Positions 23,901 to 34,986 of a DNA stretch of 64,000 nucleotides are shown here, one piece after another (positions within the stretch are counted from its first letter, which is position 1; each line of letters starts with the position of its first letter). The position numbers were made by a program, and so were the translations under genes. The notes under the pieces are model-generated. The model did not search any database and was not told the origin of the DNA. It worked only from the letters and a program-made list of their open reading frames with translations. The stretch spans positions 31,071,473-31,135,472 of the forward strand of contig CM039140.1 in assembly GCA_022036555.1 (NCBI GenBank), read 5' to 3'. The stretch is from Microstegium vimineum. Taxonomy: Eukaryota > Streptophyta > Magnoliopsida > Poales > Poaceae.

Positions 23901-24300
23901 AAGACTCTCTCGTCACATAGCCCATAGGACTGCTCGATCGAAACTCGAAGAAGAAATGCTTAAGTTCAAACAAGTTGCCGATGAGAAGCATAAAGACATC
24001 GGCCAAGTAGAAGCTTCTGGCGCCAATCTTGAGCAAGAGATCGTTCACTTATCGGCAAGGAGGGAAGAACTGCTGACTGAACTGAAAAGGGTTGAAGAAG
24101 CCCTGAACACAGCCAGCCAAAAGAAAGCCCAACTGCCCGATGCCATTAAGGCCCTGCGACAAGAAAAGAGACAAAAACGTCCAACAAGCTATTCCGTTGA
24201 AGAAAAAAATCAGGCCAGTTGAAGGGTCTGCCGACAATGATGCTAGGGAGATGGAAGAAATTGACCAAATTCGCCTGCGTGCGATATCAACTATCCAATC
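20950..24300 (+). pseudogene. Antisense extra ORF with plant mobile domain (copy B)
   Basis: A multi-exon reading on the + strand, opposite to gag-pol. A Ser/Asn/Lys-rich first exon ends near 21100 at AAG followed by GTAATC (donor-like). The mobile-domain part follows: FWSDTMNSFLFRHGPATP and HMLTGLD-like sequence near 21510-21620, then TGYIQEYQKTGSVSQREHA, MWLEKFIFCGRTVGP and GGPWWFVNMWLNAHMYKVL to about 21990, and FGEAIIVLPGTDANADQFG near 22090. KFWWQEWRSQLFAKS lies near 22557. Ala/Ser/Pro-rich exons (22879-23515) and a charged coiled-coil-like tail (23950-24225) complete it. This pattern fits the plant mobile domain family (PF10536), common in plant transposons. Its role in the element is unknown. 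Frameshifts at 21600-21660 and 22100 break the frame, but long stretches (109 codons at 21775-22104) remain open. Confidence 0.75.
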
Positions 24301-24459
24301 CTTGTTGTAATTTGTTACAATCTATCATATCGGCAAGTGTAGTACTGATACTTGATTTTGTTTGTAATATATTTAGCCGATGTCTTATGTAGCATTTTCT
24401 TTCATCGGCATCCCAACGGGTATTCTATGCATCTACCCAAATACTAGGGTAATATTTCT
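24301..24459. other. Gap between convergent antisense ORF and pol (copy B)
   Basis: About 160 bp between the end of the + strand ORF and the end of the - strand integrase. It is AT-rich and contains TAATTTGTTAC and ATATATTTAGCC. It must hold the 3' ends of two converging transcripts. No hairpin terminator or other element can be defined. Confidence 0.4.
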
Positions 24460-25850
24460 TTAAGTATTTACCGTTGATTGCTCTGGAAACACAACTCCTT
24501 CGAGAGTTTCCAAAATATAGGCATTGCCAGGAACAAACTGATTTATCCGAAAGGGACCTTCCCAATTAGGAGACCATTTTCCAAACTTAGAACTCTTAGT
24601 CCCAATCGGTAAAATCAATTTCCAAACCAGATCACCATCGGCGAATTCTTTCACCTTTACTTTCTTATCATACCATCTGGCAACCCTCTTCTTGTTCCCC
24701 TCAATGTTGATCAAATCCTCAACCGATGACTTGCTAAGTCTTCTAACTCATCCTTCATAAGAGTATCATATTCATCGGCTTCTAATTGATCTTAGAAGAC
24801 AATCGCCTAGAACCAGTTTTAACTTCCCAAGGCAGGACAACATCGTGTCCATAGACTAACTGATATGGCGAAACTTTGGTTGCACCAGACACGCCATCCG
24901 ATAATGACCATAGGGCCTCATTTAACACTATATGCCACCTCCTAGGATTCTCTTCAATTTTGCGTTTATAAGCTTAATGACTCTTTATTAGTTGCTATCA
25001 GCCTAACCGCTAGCTTGAGCATAATAAGGAGAAGAAATCAATACCTTGAACCCCATACTAGCAGCAAACTCATCAAAATCCCCCGATGTGAACATAGTTC
25101 CTTGATCGGTAGTAATTGTCTGAGGGATACCGAATCGGTAAACAATATGTTCTTTTACAAAATCTACCATGTTTGCCGATGTCACCTTCTTCAAAGGAAT
25201 CGCCTCAACCCATTTTGTAAAGTAATCGATAGCAACCATTTATAAACTTGTGCCCTTGCTTGATGGCGGATAAATCTGGCCGATGAGATCAATAGCCCAT
25301 CCTCTAAACGGCCAAGGTTTGATTATAGGATTCATTGCCGATGCAGGTGCCCTCTGGACATTACCAAACTTCTGACAATCCTGGCACCCTTTAAAATAGC
25401 TGAAGCAATCTTCAAGAATTGTCGGCCAATAATATCCATTCCGCCTAATCATCCACTTCATTTTGAATGCCGATTGATGTGCCCCACACACACCTTCATG
25501 GATCTCGCCCATCAACTCTTTTGACTCCTCTTTACCAAGGCATCTGAGCAAAACTCCATCAATCGTCCGATAATACAATTTATTGTCGAGGAGCACATAC
25601 TTAGTAGCCTGGAACCTTAGACGCCTTTCAACCTTCTTAGACGGATCTCTTAAGTAATCGACGATTTCCTTTTTCCAGTCATCGGCAACCATTACCGATG
25701 TCATGACTTCTTGAATCGGCTGATATCCTGAAGCATTCTGTGCTAACCAATTGGCTTCTTCATTATGCAACCTAGGAATATGTTCAAGGCGATACTCTTT
25801 GAATTCTTTCAATAATTGTAAACATCTCTCATGGTGTGCAATCAACACTT
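24460..25850 (-). pseudogene. Integrase of family 2 copy B, broken
   Basis: N-terminal zinc-finger segment: EGVCGAHQSAFKMKWMIRR and later CQDCQKF (H2C2 type), about 25370-25510. Catalytic core: WAIDLIGQIYPP (first Asp, about 25290) and TTDQGTMFTSGDF (second Asp, about 25100). The third site reads SG-stop-AD, where the family has SGQAE: a TAG at 25003-25005 replaces Gln and the catalytic Glu codon reads GAT (Asp) at 24997-24999. The C-terminal segment 24460-24714 has WYDKKVKVKEFADGDLV and GPFRINQ, typical of gypsy integrase tails. A frame break also lies at 25240. The enzyme would join element cDNA to the chromosome. It is inactive as sequenced. Confidence 0.85.
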
Positions 25851-26640
25851 CACTTCAGCATTCATATACCCCAGTCAACTGATTGATCACCAACATAGAG
25901 TCGCCAAAGATTTCAACGGGATCGGCATGCACTTCTCTGAGTAATTCCAATCCTTTTATTAAAGCCTGATATTCAGCCTGATTGTTTGTTGATGTAGCAA
26001 CAATCGGCAATGAGATTTCATACTTCCGTCCTCGAGGTGAAATTAAGAGAAACCGATGCCTGCCCCTTCTTTGCATGTAGACCCATCAAAGAACAAAGTC
26101 CAAGGAGCAATCTCTACAGAGCTTATCATATTGCAATGCTGAGTAACAAAATCGGCCATCACCTGACCCTTAACTGACTTAGCCGATTCATACTTCAGAT
26201 CAAACTCTGAAAGTGCTAGAATCCATTTGGGCCCATTCTCCCACTTAATATCGGCATCGACAGCAGTATTTAACCACATCATCTTTGCAGATAACAGTGC
26301 ATTCAGCCGACAATAAATAATTTCTCAATTTTATGCAAGAGAAATATAAACACAAGCATAAAACTTTCTATGGCCGAATACCTTGTTTCAGCAGCTCTAC
26401 CAGTCTTCTACTCAAATAATATATCACACGCTCTTTCCCTTCAAATTCTTGAATTAAGACTGATCTGATAACACTGTTATTGGCAGATAGATACAATCTG
26501 AAAGGTTTCCGCGCTGAGGTGGAACCAAGACTGAAGGGTTTACCAAATATCTCTTGATCTCCTCCAAGGCTAACTGTTGCTCCTCTTTCCATATAAACTC
26601 CTGATCGGCTTTCAGCTTTAACAATGGACTAAAAGATTTA
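25851..26640 (-). pseudogene. RT connection and RNase H of copy B
   Basis: At 26368-26592 the frame reads FRLYLSANNSVIRSVLIQE and YYLSRRL, typical of the RT-RNase H connection. At 26043-26282 come WILALSEFDLKYE, KGQVMADFV and LFFDGSTC, with the first RNase H Asp in FDG. At 25855-26076 come NNQAEYQALIKGLELL and FGDSMLVINQL, with the Glu and the second Asp of the RNase H active site. All recognisable catalytic residues are present, but three frame changes interrupt the segment. It degrades RNA in the hybrid during reverse transcription. Confidence 0.8.
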
Positions 26641-27640
26641 ATCTTACCAGATAAGTTGGATATAAACCTCTAATGAAATTAATCTTGCCGATCAAGGATT
26701 GCAGCTCAGTCTTGTTTGTAGGGGCAACCACCTTATTAATTGCATCAATAGATTTTCTACCGATCTCGATGCCTCTCTGATGCACCATGAAACCTAGAAA
26801 CTGACCTGTCGATACACCAAAAGCAAAACTTGTTAGGATTCATCTTCAACCCATGCTCTCTTGTGCATTCCAGGATTTTTCGAAAAATCGGCAAGATGCT
26901 TTTCAAAATTTCCGGATTTAACCACCACATCTCAATATAGATTTCGACTATCGTGCCGATGTACTTATGAAAGATAAAATTCATCGCTCTTTTGATAATT
27001 TAGCACCGGCATTCTTCAAGCCAAAAGTCATCACGACCCACTCAAACAAACCGACGTGACCTGGACATCTGAATGCAGTTTTGGATATGTCTTCTTCAGC
27101 CATGAATATCGATTATATCCAGCATTACCATCCATGAAGCTAATAATTTGATGTCCAGCAGCAGCATCAATCAGCAAATCGGCAACAGGCATCGGATAAC
27201 CATCCATTGGTGTGGCCTTGTTGACATTTCTGAAATCAATATAAACACGAAGTTTTCCATTTTTCTTATACATAGGAACCACATTAGAAATCCAATCGGC
27301 ATATCGACACTGCCGAATAACTCAGCTTCAATTAATTTTGTAATTTCAGATTTAATGTCAGGCAACACCATAGGATTGAAATCGGCGCGCAGGTTGCCGA
27401 TGTGGTTGGAATAAGACTTAATAGGCAACCGATGTTCGACTATTGATCGGAAATCTAAACCAAAATCTCTGTATAATCCCAAGCAAAACAATCTTTGTAT
27501 TCCTTTAACAAATCGGTCAACTGTTGTTTACATTGGGAATCTAACTTAGCGCTAATAAAAGTAGGATGATGCTTACTACCATCGCCGATATCTTATCTCT
27601 AATAAATCATCAGCCGATGTGAACCCCTGTCCCAATTTTC
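26641..27640 (-). pseudogene. Reverse transcriptase of copy B, active-site frameshift
   Basis: The N-terminal part at 27171-27491 reads HRLPIKSYSNHIGNLRADF and later WISNVVPMYKKNGKLRVYIDFRNVN-like sequence across two frames. PMDGYPMPVADLLIDAAAG and ISFMDGNAGYN (27090-27200) are classic RT motifs. At about 26926-26940, where the catalytic Y-I-D-D should be, the frame reads YIEMWW; one missing base in the GATGAT stretch explains the change. MNPNKFCFW and GASERHRD follow near 26760-26860. RT copies the element RNA into DNA. The break at the catalytic motif inactivates it unless it is a sequencing error. Confidence 0.8.
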
Positions 27641-28200
27641 CATCATCGGCGAATCGATCCATTAAAACTCTTCTTCAGAACCGACTGCTTGGATCGGTGT
27701 AATGCGGTAATTGGCAACTTTGAGGAACTCTGTGTCCCAAGCTTCACCTGATATACATCTGGTTTGCTCATAAGTTTCCGATTTCTGCCGACGCAATAAT
27801 CACGGAGCCTCACTTCAGACGACTTCAATCTTGTCTCCAACCCATTGCACAAGGCTTTGGTGCATCGTAGAAGGAATGCAGCAATTAGCATGGATCCAAT
27901 CCCTTCCTAGAAGCAAGTTGTATGTACCTTTGCCACTGATTACAAAAAATGTTGTCGGCAAAGTTTTGATGCCGATGGTTAGTTCAACACATACGGCTCC
28001 CATATCTGGCGACACATTGCCTTCAAAATCTTTAAGCTTCATGTCCGTCTTGACTAAGTCTTGGTCGCCTTTTCCAAGCTTTCTGAACATGACATATGGT
28101 ATTATGTTTATTAACGCTCCGCCATCCACCAGCATTTTCGTTACAGGTTGTCCATCTACTTGCTCTTAACGAACAGAGCCCTCAGGTGCTGCCTTTCATC
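27641..28200 (-). pseudogene. Aspartic protease of copy B
   Basis: An open 106-codon frame at 27815-28135 has LVDGGALINIIP, the catalytic Asp motif in the DGG form usual for plant Tat-like elements, then TYNLLLGRDWIHANCCIPST, the second conserved block (LLGRDW). It would cleave the Gag-Pol polyprotein. It lies in the expected place between gag and RT and is one of the best preserved parts of copy B. From 27640 to 27815 the linker toward RT is in another frame. Confidence 0.8.
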
Positions 28201-31200
28201 GTCGGTAGGTTTTCTAAAAGACAGCTGCCATCGGATCCAAAACCAATTGCGTCATTTCTGCAGCCTCTTCTTCATCACTGACAGGTGCCATGAACTCCAT
28301 CGACAATATGACGACCATATTGATTTTTGCCGATGGATCCCTATCCTTGCGCTTTGGCCTCCACTGGTTTTCCCTTGAAGGATTTTCACTGTCATATAGG
28401 TCGCCTTGGCGTTCGCCGCTGGTTCTCCTTTTCTGAGTTTTTGTTAGACTCTTAGAGCACCACTGAGGAAGTTTAGTTTTCCAAATAGGCTGGTGCTGCC
28501 TCTCACTGCTTGCAAACGGCACCACTCCTGATGTTTGGATCTCTAGAGAATATTTCTTCATCAGGTACTCTTGCATTGACCATCTCCTCAAGCTCCTCTT
28601 GATCAACACGTCTGCCAAGCCTGTTATGCGCGCTGATCTTGCCCCCCAGTCGGATCATGTACCGATTTCTTTTCTCTGAGCGGCCTAGCATACCTGGATG
28701 TCCGATCATCAAAGCAAGGCTTCTTTTCTGTCCGATCGTAGGGTAGTATCCATTGCATTCAGGACAATTATCGACAGTAGGTAGCTTGATGCCTTCTTCC
28801 CAGCAATGGACGAAGAAGGGACACTTCCAGTGGTCCTTATGTCGAAGCCACTCTTGGTGCTCTTCTCTTCTTGCCGATGTTGCTCCTCTCGCGATTGTCG
28901 ATACTCTCGCCTTGGCTGCTTATGCGTGATTATAACAACTAGGAGCCCTGTTGGCATTGCTACCTTTATTGGCAATTTTCTTGCCCTTTCTGTCATCGAC
29001 AAACTTCCTCTCATCCCGCTCAGCTACTGATAGTTAGGATCTACCGATGCATTTTTCCTGGCAGCCTCCGATGTCAGCACTTTCGTTTTTCCACTGGTTT
29101 CTACCATATTATTTGGAAACGGGTGCTGATCAATCTTCATTGGTTTCTGGACTTTAGAATTTTCAAATTTTTATTCGTCCAGATTCAATTTCTGACTGCA
29201 AATTGCTGCCTGAATACCTTGCAGTCGTTGGTACTGTGCGAAGTTGCATTCTGCCACTTGCAATACCTAATCTTTCTGAGCTCTTCGGCCGATGGAATTA
29301 CTTGGTTAGGGGCCAACTTGATTCGCCCTTCTTGAAGTAATAAGTCAAACATCCTATCGGCCTTGGTGATATCAAAGGTGAACCTTTCAGCTTCCTTCTG
29401 GCCAAACGGACAAGACACAGATTTCTTATCTTTCACCCATTCGCAGCGCTGATGTTTAGCTCCTCATCGGGAAACCACTTCTTGTTCAATGAAGGTCACC
29501 TTTTTATTCCAAGTCTTCCTGGGTTCAAAAGATTTGACATCTTGATCGGCAATCCTTTGCACCAGATGACTTAGCCTTTCAAATTCTTGAGACGCATACT
29601 TATCTTTGATATGCGGCAGTAATCCTTGGAAAGTCAAATCTGCCAGTTGCCGATCATCAAGTACCAGGCTGTAGCACTTGTTCTTTACGTCTCTCAGCCT
29701 CTGAACAAAGTTTTCCACTGATTCGTCATTATGTTGTCTCAGCTTAACCAAATCGATAATTTTCTTCTCATGTATGCTAGCGAAGAAGTATTTATGAAAC
29801 TAGCCTCTCTAGATTGGCCCATGTGATCACAGAGTTTGGAGGCAATAATATAAACCATGGAATGTCAATCCAGACAATGATGATGAGAACAATCTCACCC
29901 TCAGTTCCTCTCTGATGGCAGCTTCTCTACACTGGATAATGAAGTGGTTGATGTGCTCCATTGTTGATGTGTCATCTTGGCCAGAGAACTTGGTAAAATC
30001 AGGCACCTTGTACCGTTTTTGGGAGAGGAATCAAATCATACGACGGAGGATATGGCGTCCGATAAGAGTATGTGTTAACCTTAGGCTTAATGCAGAATTG
30101 TTCCTTCATCACTTCGGCAATCTTATCGGTCCAATATATATCCTGCTCTTGCCGACTCATTGGCTGGTTGTTGACTGGTGGAGCCGGCTGATGCGCCCCT
30201 CAGGTCTTGGTGGAATATAATTTAGAATAGTTGGCATGGGCGCAGAAACCAGTCATCTGTACATTATGCATCGGCTGATTTACCGATGGGTAATTTTGCA
30301 CATTCACTGGATTATGTTGAGTCATCATATTCATCGGTTGTTGTACCGATGGTCCACTCTGAGTGTTTGCTGGACTTCCATAATGATACATTATCATACC
30401 AGGCTGTTGAGCTGGCGGCTGGTTGGTCCATCCAGGATTATAAATCATCGGCATGTGACTTACCGATGGCTGACAGTTAACTGGGGCCTGTTGTTCCTGC
30501 ACCTTAGAGTAATCAACAAATTGGTTACCTTGATGAGTTGCACTCCGGCTTGAGGATTTACCACCAATAGGTTGACTTCCAGTTGCTATACTGTATTGCA
30601 TCGGCAGAGATTTTTGTCGATGGTGGCATCAGAGGCACTTTAGGAATCACCACTTGGGGGTCTTCTGATGGCATTTGCACAGTTGGAGAAGACGTGGAGT
30701 AATGCATCAAAGAGACCGTCGGCTGTGATTGCATTGCCGATGCCATGGAACCCTTCCAAGCTGAACTGTCTCCCTGCACCAGATTGGAAACAACAGATGG
30801 TTTTGAAGGCATACCGTGTCCCCACCAATTGACGGAGTTGGATTCTGGACAGCAGGTCCCGTCATTGTCGATGCCACCGGATCTGCACTAAGCTTGGTGA
30901 CGCTTTCAGGCCTTGGCCTCGGTGGTGTAGCCACATCGGCAGACGGATCCACGGGAGTGGAAGACGCCACTGGGCTGTCGATGGGTATATAGATGCCGAT
31001 CCAGGTTGGTGAAAACGCTGGACCAACTATTGAGGTGCTGTCCTTCTTTGAAAGATTGCATGACAGCGTTGTACACGGTATTGGACAGCACACTGGAGTG
31101 GTTAATTAATGCTTGATTTAAGGCAGAAATTAACCATCTCTTGCAACTTTACCAGGATTGGCATCAACGTGACCTGCCGCAACAACGGCGGATCTTTGCT

Positions 31201-31359
31201 TCTGGATGGCTTCGCCGCTCCTGCTTAGGCTGAAGGATTTCAGATACAATTGTTTGTACTCCTCCATAGCCCGCTCCATAGCCAGCCTCTGATCATCTTT
31301 TAGATCGGCCTCGAGACTTCAATGACGTTCCTCTGGTTAACGTCGGAGTTATCACCCAT
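28201..31359 (-). pseudogene. gag of family 2 copy B, broken
   Basis: The start is the ATG at 31359, shortly after the primer binding site, reading MGDN then RNVIEVS. A Gln/Pro/Met-rich part with MQ, NQP and SVQQPMN motifs occupies 30200-30830. The capsid-like core at 29464-29751 reads KLRQHNDESVENFVQRLRDV and ADLTFQGLLPHIKDKYASQE, typical of Retrotrans_gag. A C-x2-W...H...C segment (YCKWQNATSHSTNDCKVF) lies at 29200-29300, and GRRVDQEELEEMVNARVPDE near 28560-28640. Gag forms the packaging particle. Several frame changes and stops occur, for example at 31310 and 30560. Confidence 0.8.
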
Positions 31360-31374
31360 GATAGATGTATAATT

Positions 31375-31393
31375 GGTCCCACCGGGTGTGCCA
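31375..31393 (-). other. Primer binding site of copy B
   Basis: On the - strand the LTR end TGTCAACA is followed after 7 bp by TGGCACACCCGGTGGGACC. TGG at the start matches the complement of a tRNA CCA end, as in plant LTR elements. The tRNA species cannot be named with certainty from the sequence alone. Confidence 0.7.
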
Positions 31394-31400
31394 AAAGAGG

Positions 31401-32435
31401 TGTTGACACAAAAAAACGTCAGGATCTGCGAACACCTCGGGCTATTACCCGAATTCGATATCCAAAGGTGTGCCATCGATTTGACCAGTTAATCGACAAG
31501 GTCGATAACTAGAAAAATCTGAACAAGACAACGGCGATACGCCCGGAAAGTCAAGACTCAGACTTGATCAGGATAACTAGAGCAGAGCTGAACGAGACAA
31601 CAACGATGCGCCCCGGATGTCAAAGTTCAGATTACTTCCCACGCGGAACTTGCAAGGGTTTGACGGAGATCAAGGTGATGCAGCCCGTCGAAGCTTGAAG
31701 AACTCGTAGATAAACTAAGACTAATACGATAAAAGGGTAAATTGCATTGAAAATAAATAAGAGTAATTGATTTGTTTGATACATTTTTCTTCTTTATCTT
31801 ACGACCCCTAGGTACATATTTATACTCCAGCAATAGAAGTTGTAAACAGACACGATTCGTACCTTTCTAAAACAAACTCCTACTTTAAAGGAAATAACTG
31901 ACTCGCGTAGGAGTTGGACCCAAATAATAATATTATCTTCCTAAACAAACACCTCTATTTTTAAGGAAACAAACGACTTGTGCAAGAGTCGGACTCAAAC
32001 TTTTATAGCAACACTGGTAAAAGATCACCAGTTTCCTTATGTCTTTCCTTCGATGAAACTTTCCATCGACGAACTCTTCAATCCGCAACTTCCATCTATT
32101 GTCATCGGCAATCCTTCGCGGGACGTCAACTGCCACATAATCCTATGCCCATCGGCATCGTCACTCCATGCCCATCGGCATCGCAATACTTTCCATCGGC
32201 AACCTTGCACTTCTGGTAACTTGACTTCATCAATTAACCCTTATCGGCAAGAATCGTCCAACTCCCATCGGCAATAAACTTATCGGCAACCACTGCTGTT
32301 GTTCAGCTTCTATCGGCAACAAACTTCATTCTCATCAGTAACGTTAACCGATAACCTGCCAATGCCGATAGAAAACAGCTACCGATCAATGCAAGTCTCA
32401 GCTCACTTGACACATGCCGAAAAACAGTGTCAACA
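31401..32435 (-). repeat. 5' LTR of family 2 copy B
   Basis: Starts TGTTGACAC at 31401 and ends GTGTCAACA at 32435; 1035 bp. It aligns end to end with 19784-20887. Shared features are ACCTCGGGCTATTACCC, AGGAGTTTG-type blocks, and the ATCGGCA field near the right end (32105-32360). On the - strand this is the promoter LTR that would drive transcription leftward. Confidence 0.9.
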
Positions 32436-32955
32436 AATTATGTTGTTCCTCTTTTTTCTTGCTTCAACAAAGACAACAGAGCATGGAAACAGAATTAGGT
32501 TTTGTTATTTGCGCATGATTTGTGTCCGTTTTAGTTTGGTATCGTTAGCAGAGGAAAAGCTCTCTTGTTAAGTAATTCCCTCAGATGATATATAATTACC
32601 ATTCTGGGAAAACGAAAAAATCCCTATTCACGGTCTGCTGACATGCACCCAATGTCAACGCCGCCCCAGGGAATCAAAGAACAGCATGCAACCATCCCAC
32701 ATCACATACAATTCCCACATATTATAACACATTAACATATACTTGGCCATGACTACCACTTGATCACTAGAAATTACGTCCTGCCTGATTAATTTCTGGA
32801 GCAAATCAATGCAAGGCCCACCTTAACCCAGCATTGAAGCTTTACTTACAGGCTGCCCCAGTAATAATTAGATAAAAAACTCCATATATATTATAACATC
32901 AAGTTGCAAGCAGATACACCAAAAGCGCTTGCCACGGCGTAACTGTTTTTCCATG
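32436..32955. other. Region between LTR and last MBD4-like exon (likely 3' UTR and flank)
   Basis: About 520 bp, AT-rich, with no ORF of note. It directly follows, on the - strand, the TGA of the proposed last glycosylase exon, so its right part is probably that gene's 3' UTR. The AATTA at 32436 would be the right target-site copy of the family 2 insertion. No other feature seen. Confidence 0.4.
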
Positions 32956-33039
32956 TCAACAGTTCACAGAAAGTTCCTGCACCTTAGCGACAAGGTTTCC
33001 CAACTCCATCACTCCAGCCTCCTGCACATCCTGCGATTT
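32956..33039 (-). pseudogene. MBD4L: Candidate last exon of the MBD4-like gene
   Basis: TTGTTGCAG acceptor at 33040-33048 (- strand) is followed by 27 codons beginning KSQDVQEAGVMELGNLVAKV and a TGA at 32956-32958. Phase 0 fits the donor at the end of the previous exon (ELPSIQ, 36894). The 3.85-kb intron between them holds a LINE and a MITE. Assignment rests on phase, splice sites and the open frame only; I do not recall a family motif for this tail. Confidence 0.5.
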
Positions 33040-33184
33040 CTGCAACAAGTACACAGTTTCGAATTACATATATAGAAAAAATCAGCAGGCCTTCTTTATG
33101 TGTTTCCCTAGAAAAAGAAAACAATTCGACTTCTACTAGGCTGCATTGATACAGTATGTCACCCCACAGTTCCTCTTAGCTAAT

Positions 33185-34986
33185 TGGGCTGAAGTCATAG
33201 TTATCAATGATTGGGCTGGAAAATATGATGAGATCTTAATGTCAACTTGACATCTTCCCAATTAAATATTTGGGAGTTCCTGTTAGCCCTAGCAGGCTTC
33301 ATATTGTTGACTGATTACCTCTAGTGGAAAAAAAGCAACAAAAGGCTGGCTATTTGGAAAGGAGGGACAATGTCCATAGCAGGGAAGATCCACTCTTATA
33401 AACTCCAGTCTTAACAATGCTCCAATCTACCAAATGTCAATCTATCTATTACCAAAAACTGTTGTGAATAAACTTGATAAACTTAGGAGAACTTTCTTTT
33501 GCAAGGAGGGGCCAAAAAGAAATATCATTTGATCAAATGGCGAACAATATGTACAAGCAAGAAGAAAGGAGGACTAGGGATCAAGGATATTAGGCTTGTG
33601 GATATTAGCCTTTTATGCAAATGGTGGTGGAAGTTAGACAATGAAAAGGGACTCTGCCAAGAGATCATAAAATTCAAATATATAAAAAATGCTTCAATCT
33701 GCACTGTGGAAACACAGGCAGACAGATTCTCTCATATGGGCTGACTTAATGAAAGTCAGAGATATCTACATACAGGGTAGAAAAATGATAGTTAAGAATG
33801 GGCAGAAAATTCTCTTCTGGAAAGACACATGGCTGTATGGCCAACCTCCGAAAGTGCTGTTTCCTGCTTTGTTTGATATGTGCCAGCAACAGAACATAAA
33901 AAAATCCCAAGTTAAAAACAAAGCAGGAAACATCACTTGGAAATACAGTTATGTGACGGAGATGAAACAAAGCATCAGATATATCTGGTATACAGTTATG
34001 TGACGGAGATGATTTAATCACTTGGAAATATGGCTGCCATGGGCGCTTTAGTGTTCAATCAGTATATAATGCTTTGAGCCATTGACCATTAATAGAACTG
34101 GGACTTTATCAAAAAAAGTGTGGAAAGGAAAATACCAGCCAAGATAAAATCTTCCTTGGGATGATTCTGAATAATGCCATTTTAACTAAGGATAACATGA
34201 TTAAAAGGAAATGACTGGGAGACCCCTCTTGCTACTTCTGTCAGTAAGACGAATCTGGCAATCACCTTTTGTTTCAATGCAGCATTGCAAAAGCAGTAGG
34301 GCAATAATTGCCATAAGCCTGGGGGCAAACAATGTTCCTAGATCATTGGAAACAATGTTGGGTTTTGGTGTGAGAGATGGCTCCCCTTTGGTAAAAAAAA
34401 TTTCCACACACTGGGTATTGCTGCTGTTTGCTGGGCAATTGGAAAACCCAAACAAAGTGTGTTTTGAAGGAAAATCTGAGACCCTGCATCTATAATTTGC
34501 TAGCATGTGCCCTATTGAGTTACTGGGCAGGCTTTTATAGGGATATGACAGAGAAGCTCTGGAAGCTGGAGTCAATACCATGCTGAAGATTGCTGTGCAG
34601 CTGATGAAAAAGAAACAGAAGACAGGTGAACAAAAGTTTCTAAAGGAAGATATGGGAATCAAGATCTGAACTGAAGATATATTTGGTGTGGAAATAGGGG
34701 GATAGATGTTACAAACTGTTTATGTTTCTACTATGATTTTTTTTTCTGTAACACCTAAATGGCACTTCTTGGTGACCCCCTCCCCTTTTTGGGCCCCTCC
34801 CTTTTTTTTTTTTCTGGTATCGTTAGTATGTTGGTTGAGGTCGTAATATCAACAAGGCTTAAACTGATCTGATGTAGCTACTCTCTTAATCTTCCTCTCT
34901 CCTGTTTCCCTTGATATACCTCAGAATGATGTATTTCTGTTATATCTTTAATGGAAATGGAGTATCTCCTCCGGTTCAAAAAAAAA
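33185..34986 (+). mobile_element. 5'-truncated LINE (non-LTR retrotransposon)
   Basis: Lies in the intron of the glycosylase gene in opposite orientation. RT-domain remnants read KYLGVPVSPSRLHIVDW near 33270-33320, and KKYHLIKWRTICTSKKKGGL with KWWWKLDNEKG at 33505-33650. A zf-RVT-type segment follows near 34110-34480: KIPAKIKSSL, then CYFCQ followed by SGNHLLFQC, and NKVCFEGK. NTMLKIAVQLMKKKQK is near 34573. A 3' UTR ends ATGGAAATGGAGTATCTCC then an A tract at 34979-34986, as in plant LINEs. The 5' end is truncated somewhere near 33140-33190. Frames are broken. No target duplication could be fixed. Confidence 0.8.

Larger units (their letters stand above)
19784..32435 (-). mobile_element. 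Ty3/gypsy element, family 2 copy B, nearly complete
   Basis: Two LTRs (31401-32435 as 5' LTR, 19784-20887 as 3' LTR) enclose, on the - strand, a primer binding site, gag, protease, RT, RNase H and integrase in the Ty3/gypsy order, followed by an ORF in antisense. Total length is 12.65 kb. Domain order and the antisense plant-mobile-domain ORF next to the 3' LTR point to the Tat lineage. It has scattered stops and frameshifts, including one in the RT active site, so it cannot move on its own as sequenced. The right flank begins AATTA; no left target duplication can be read because the left LTR is shared with copy A. Confidence 0.9.

Noticed and set aside
31375..31393. Naming the primer tRNA for either family
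   Set aside because: TGG starts fit a tRNA 3' CCA, but I could not verify the full complementarity to a specific tRNA from memory.
32436..32440. Target-site duplication for the family 2 chain
   Set aside because: Right flank is AATTA, but the left LTR is truncated at 11538, so the partner copy is gone.
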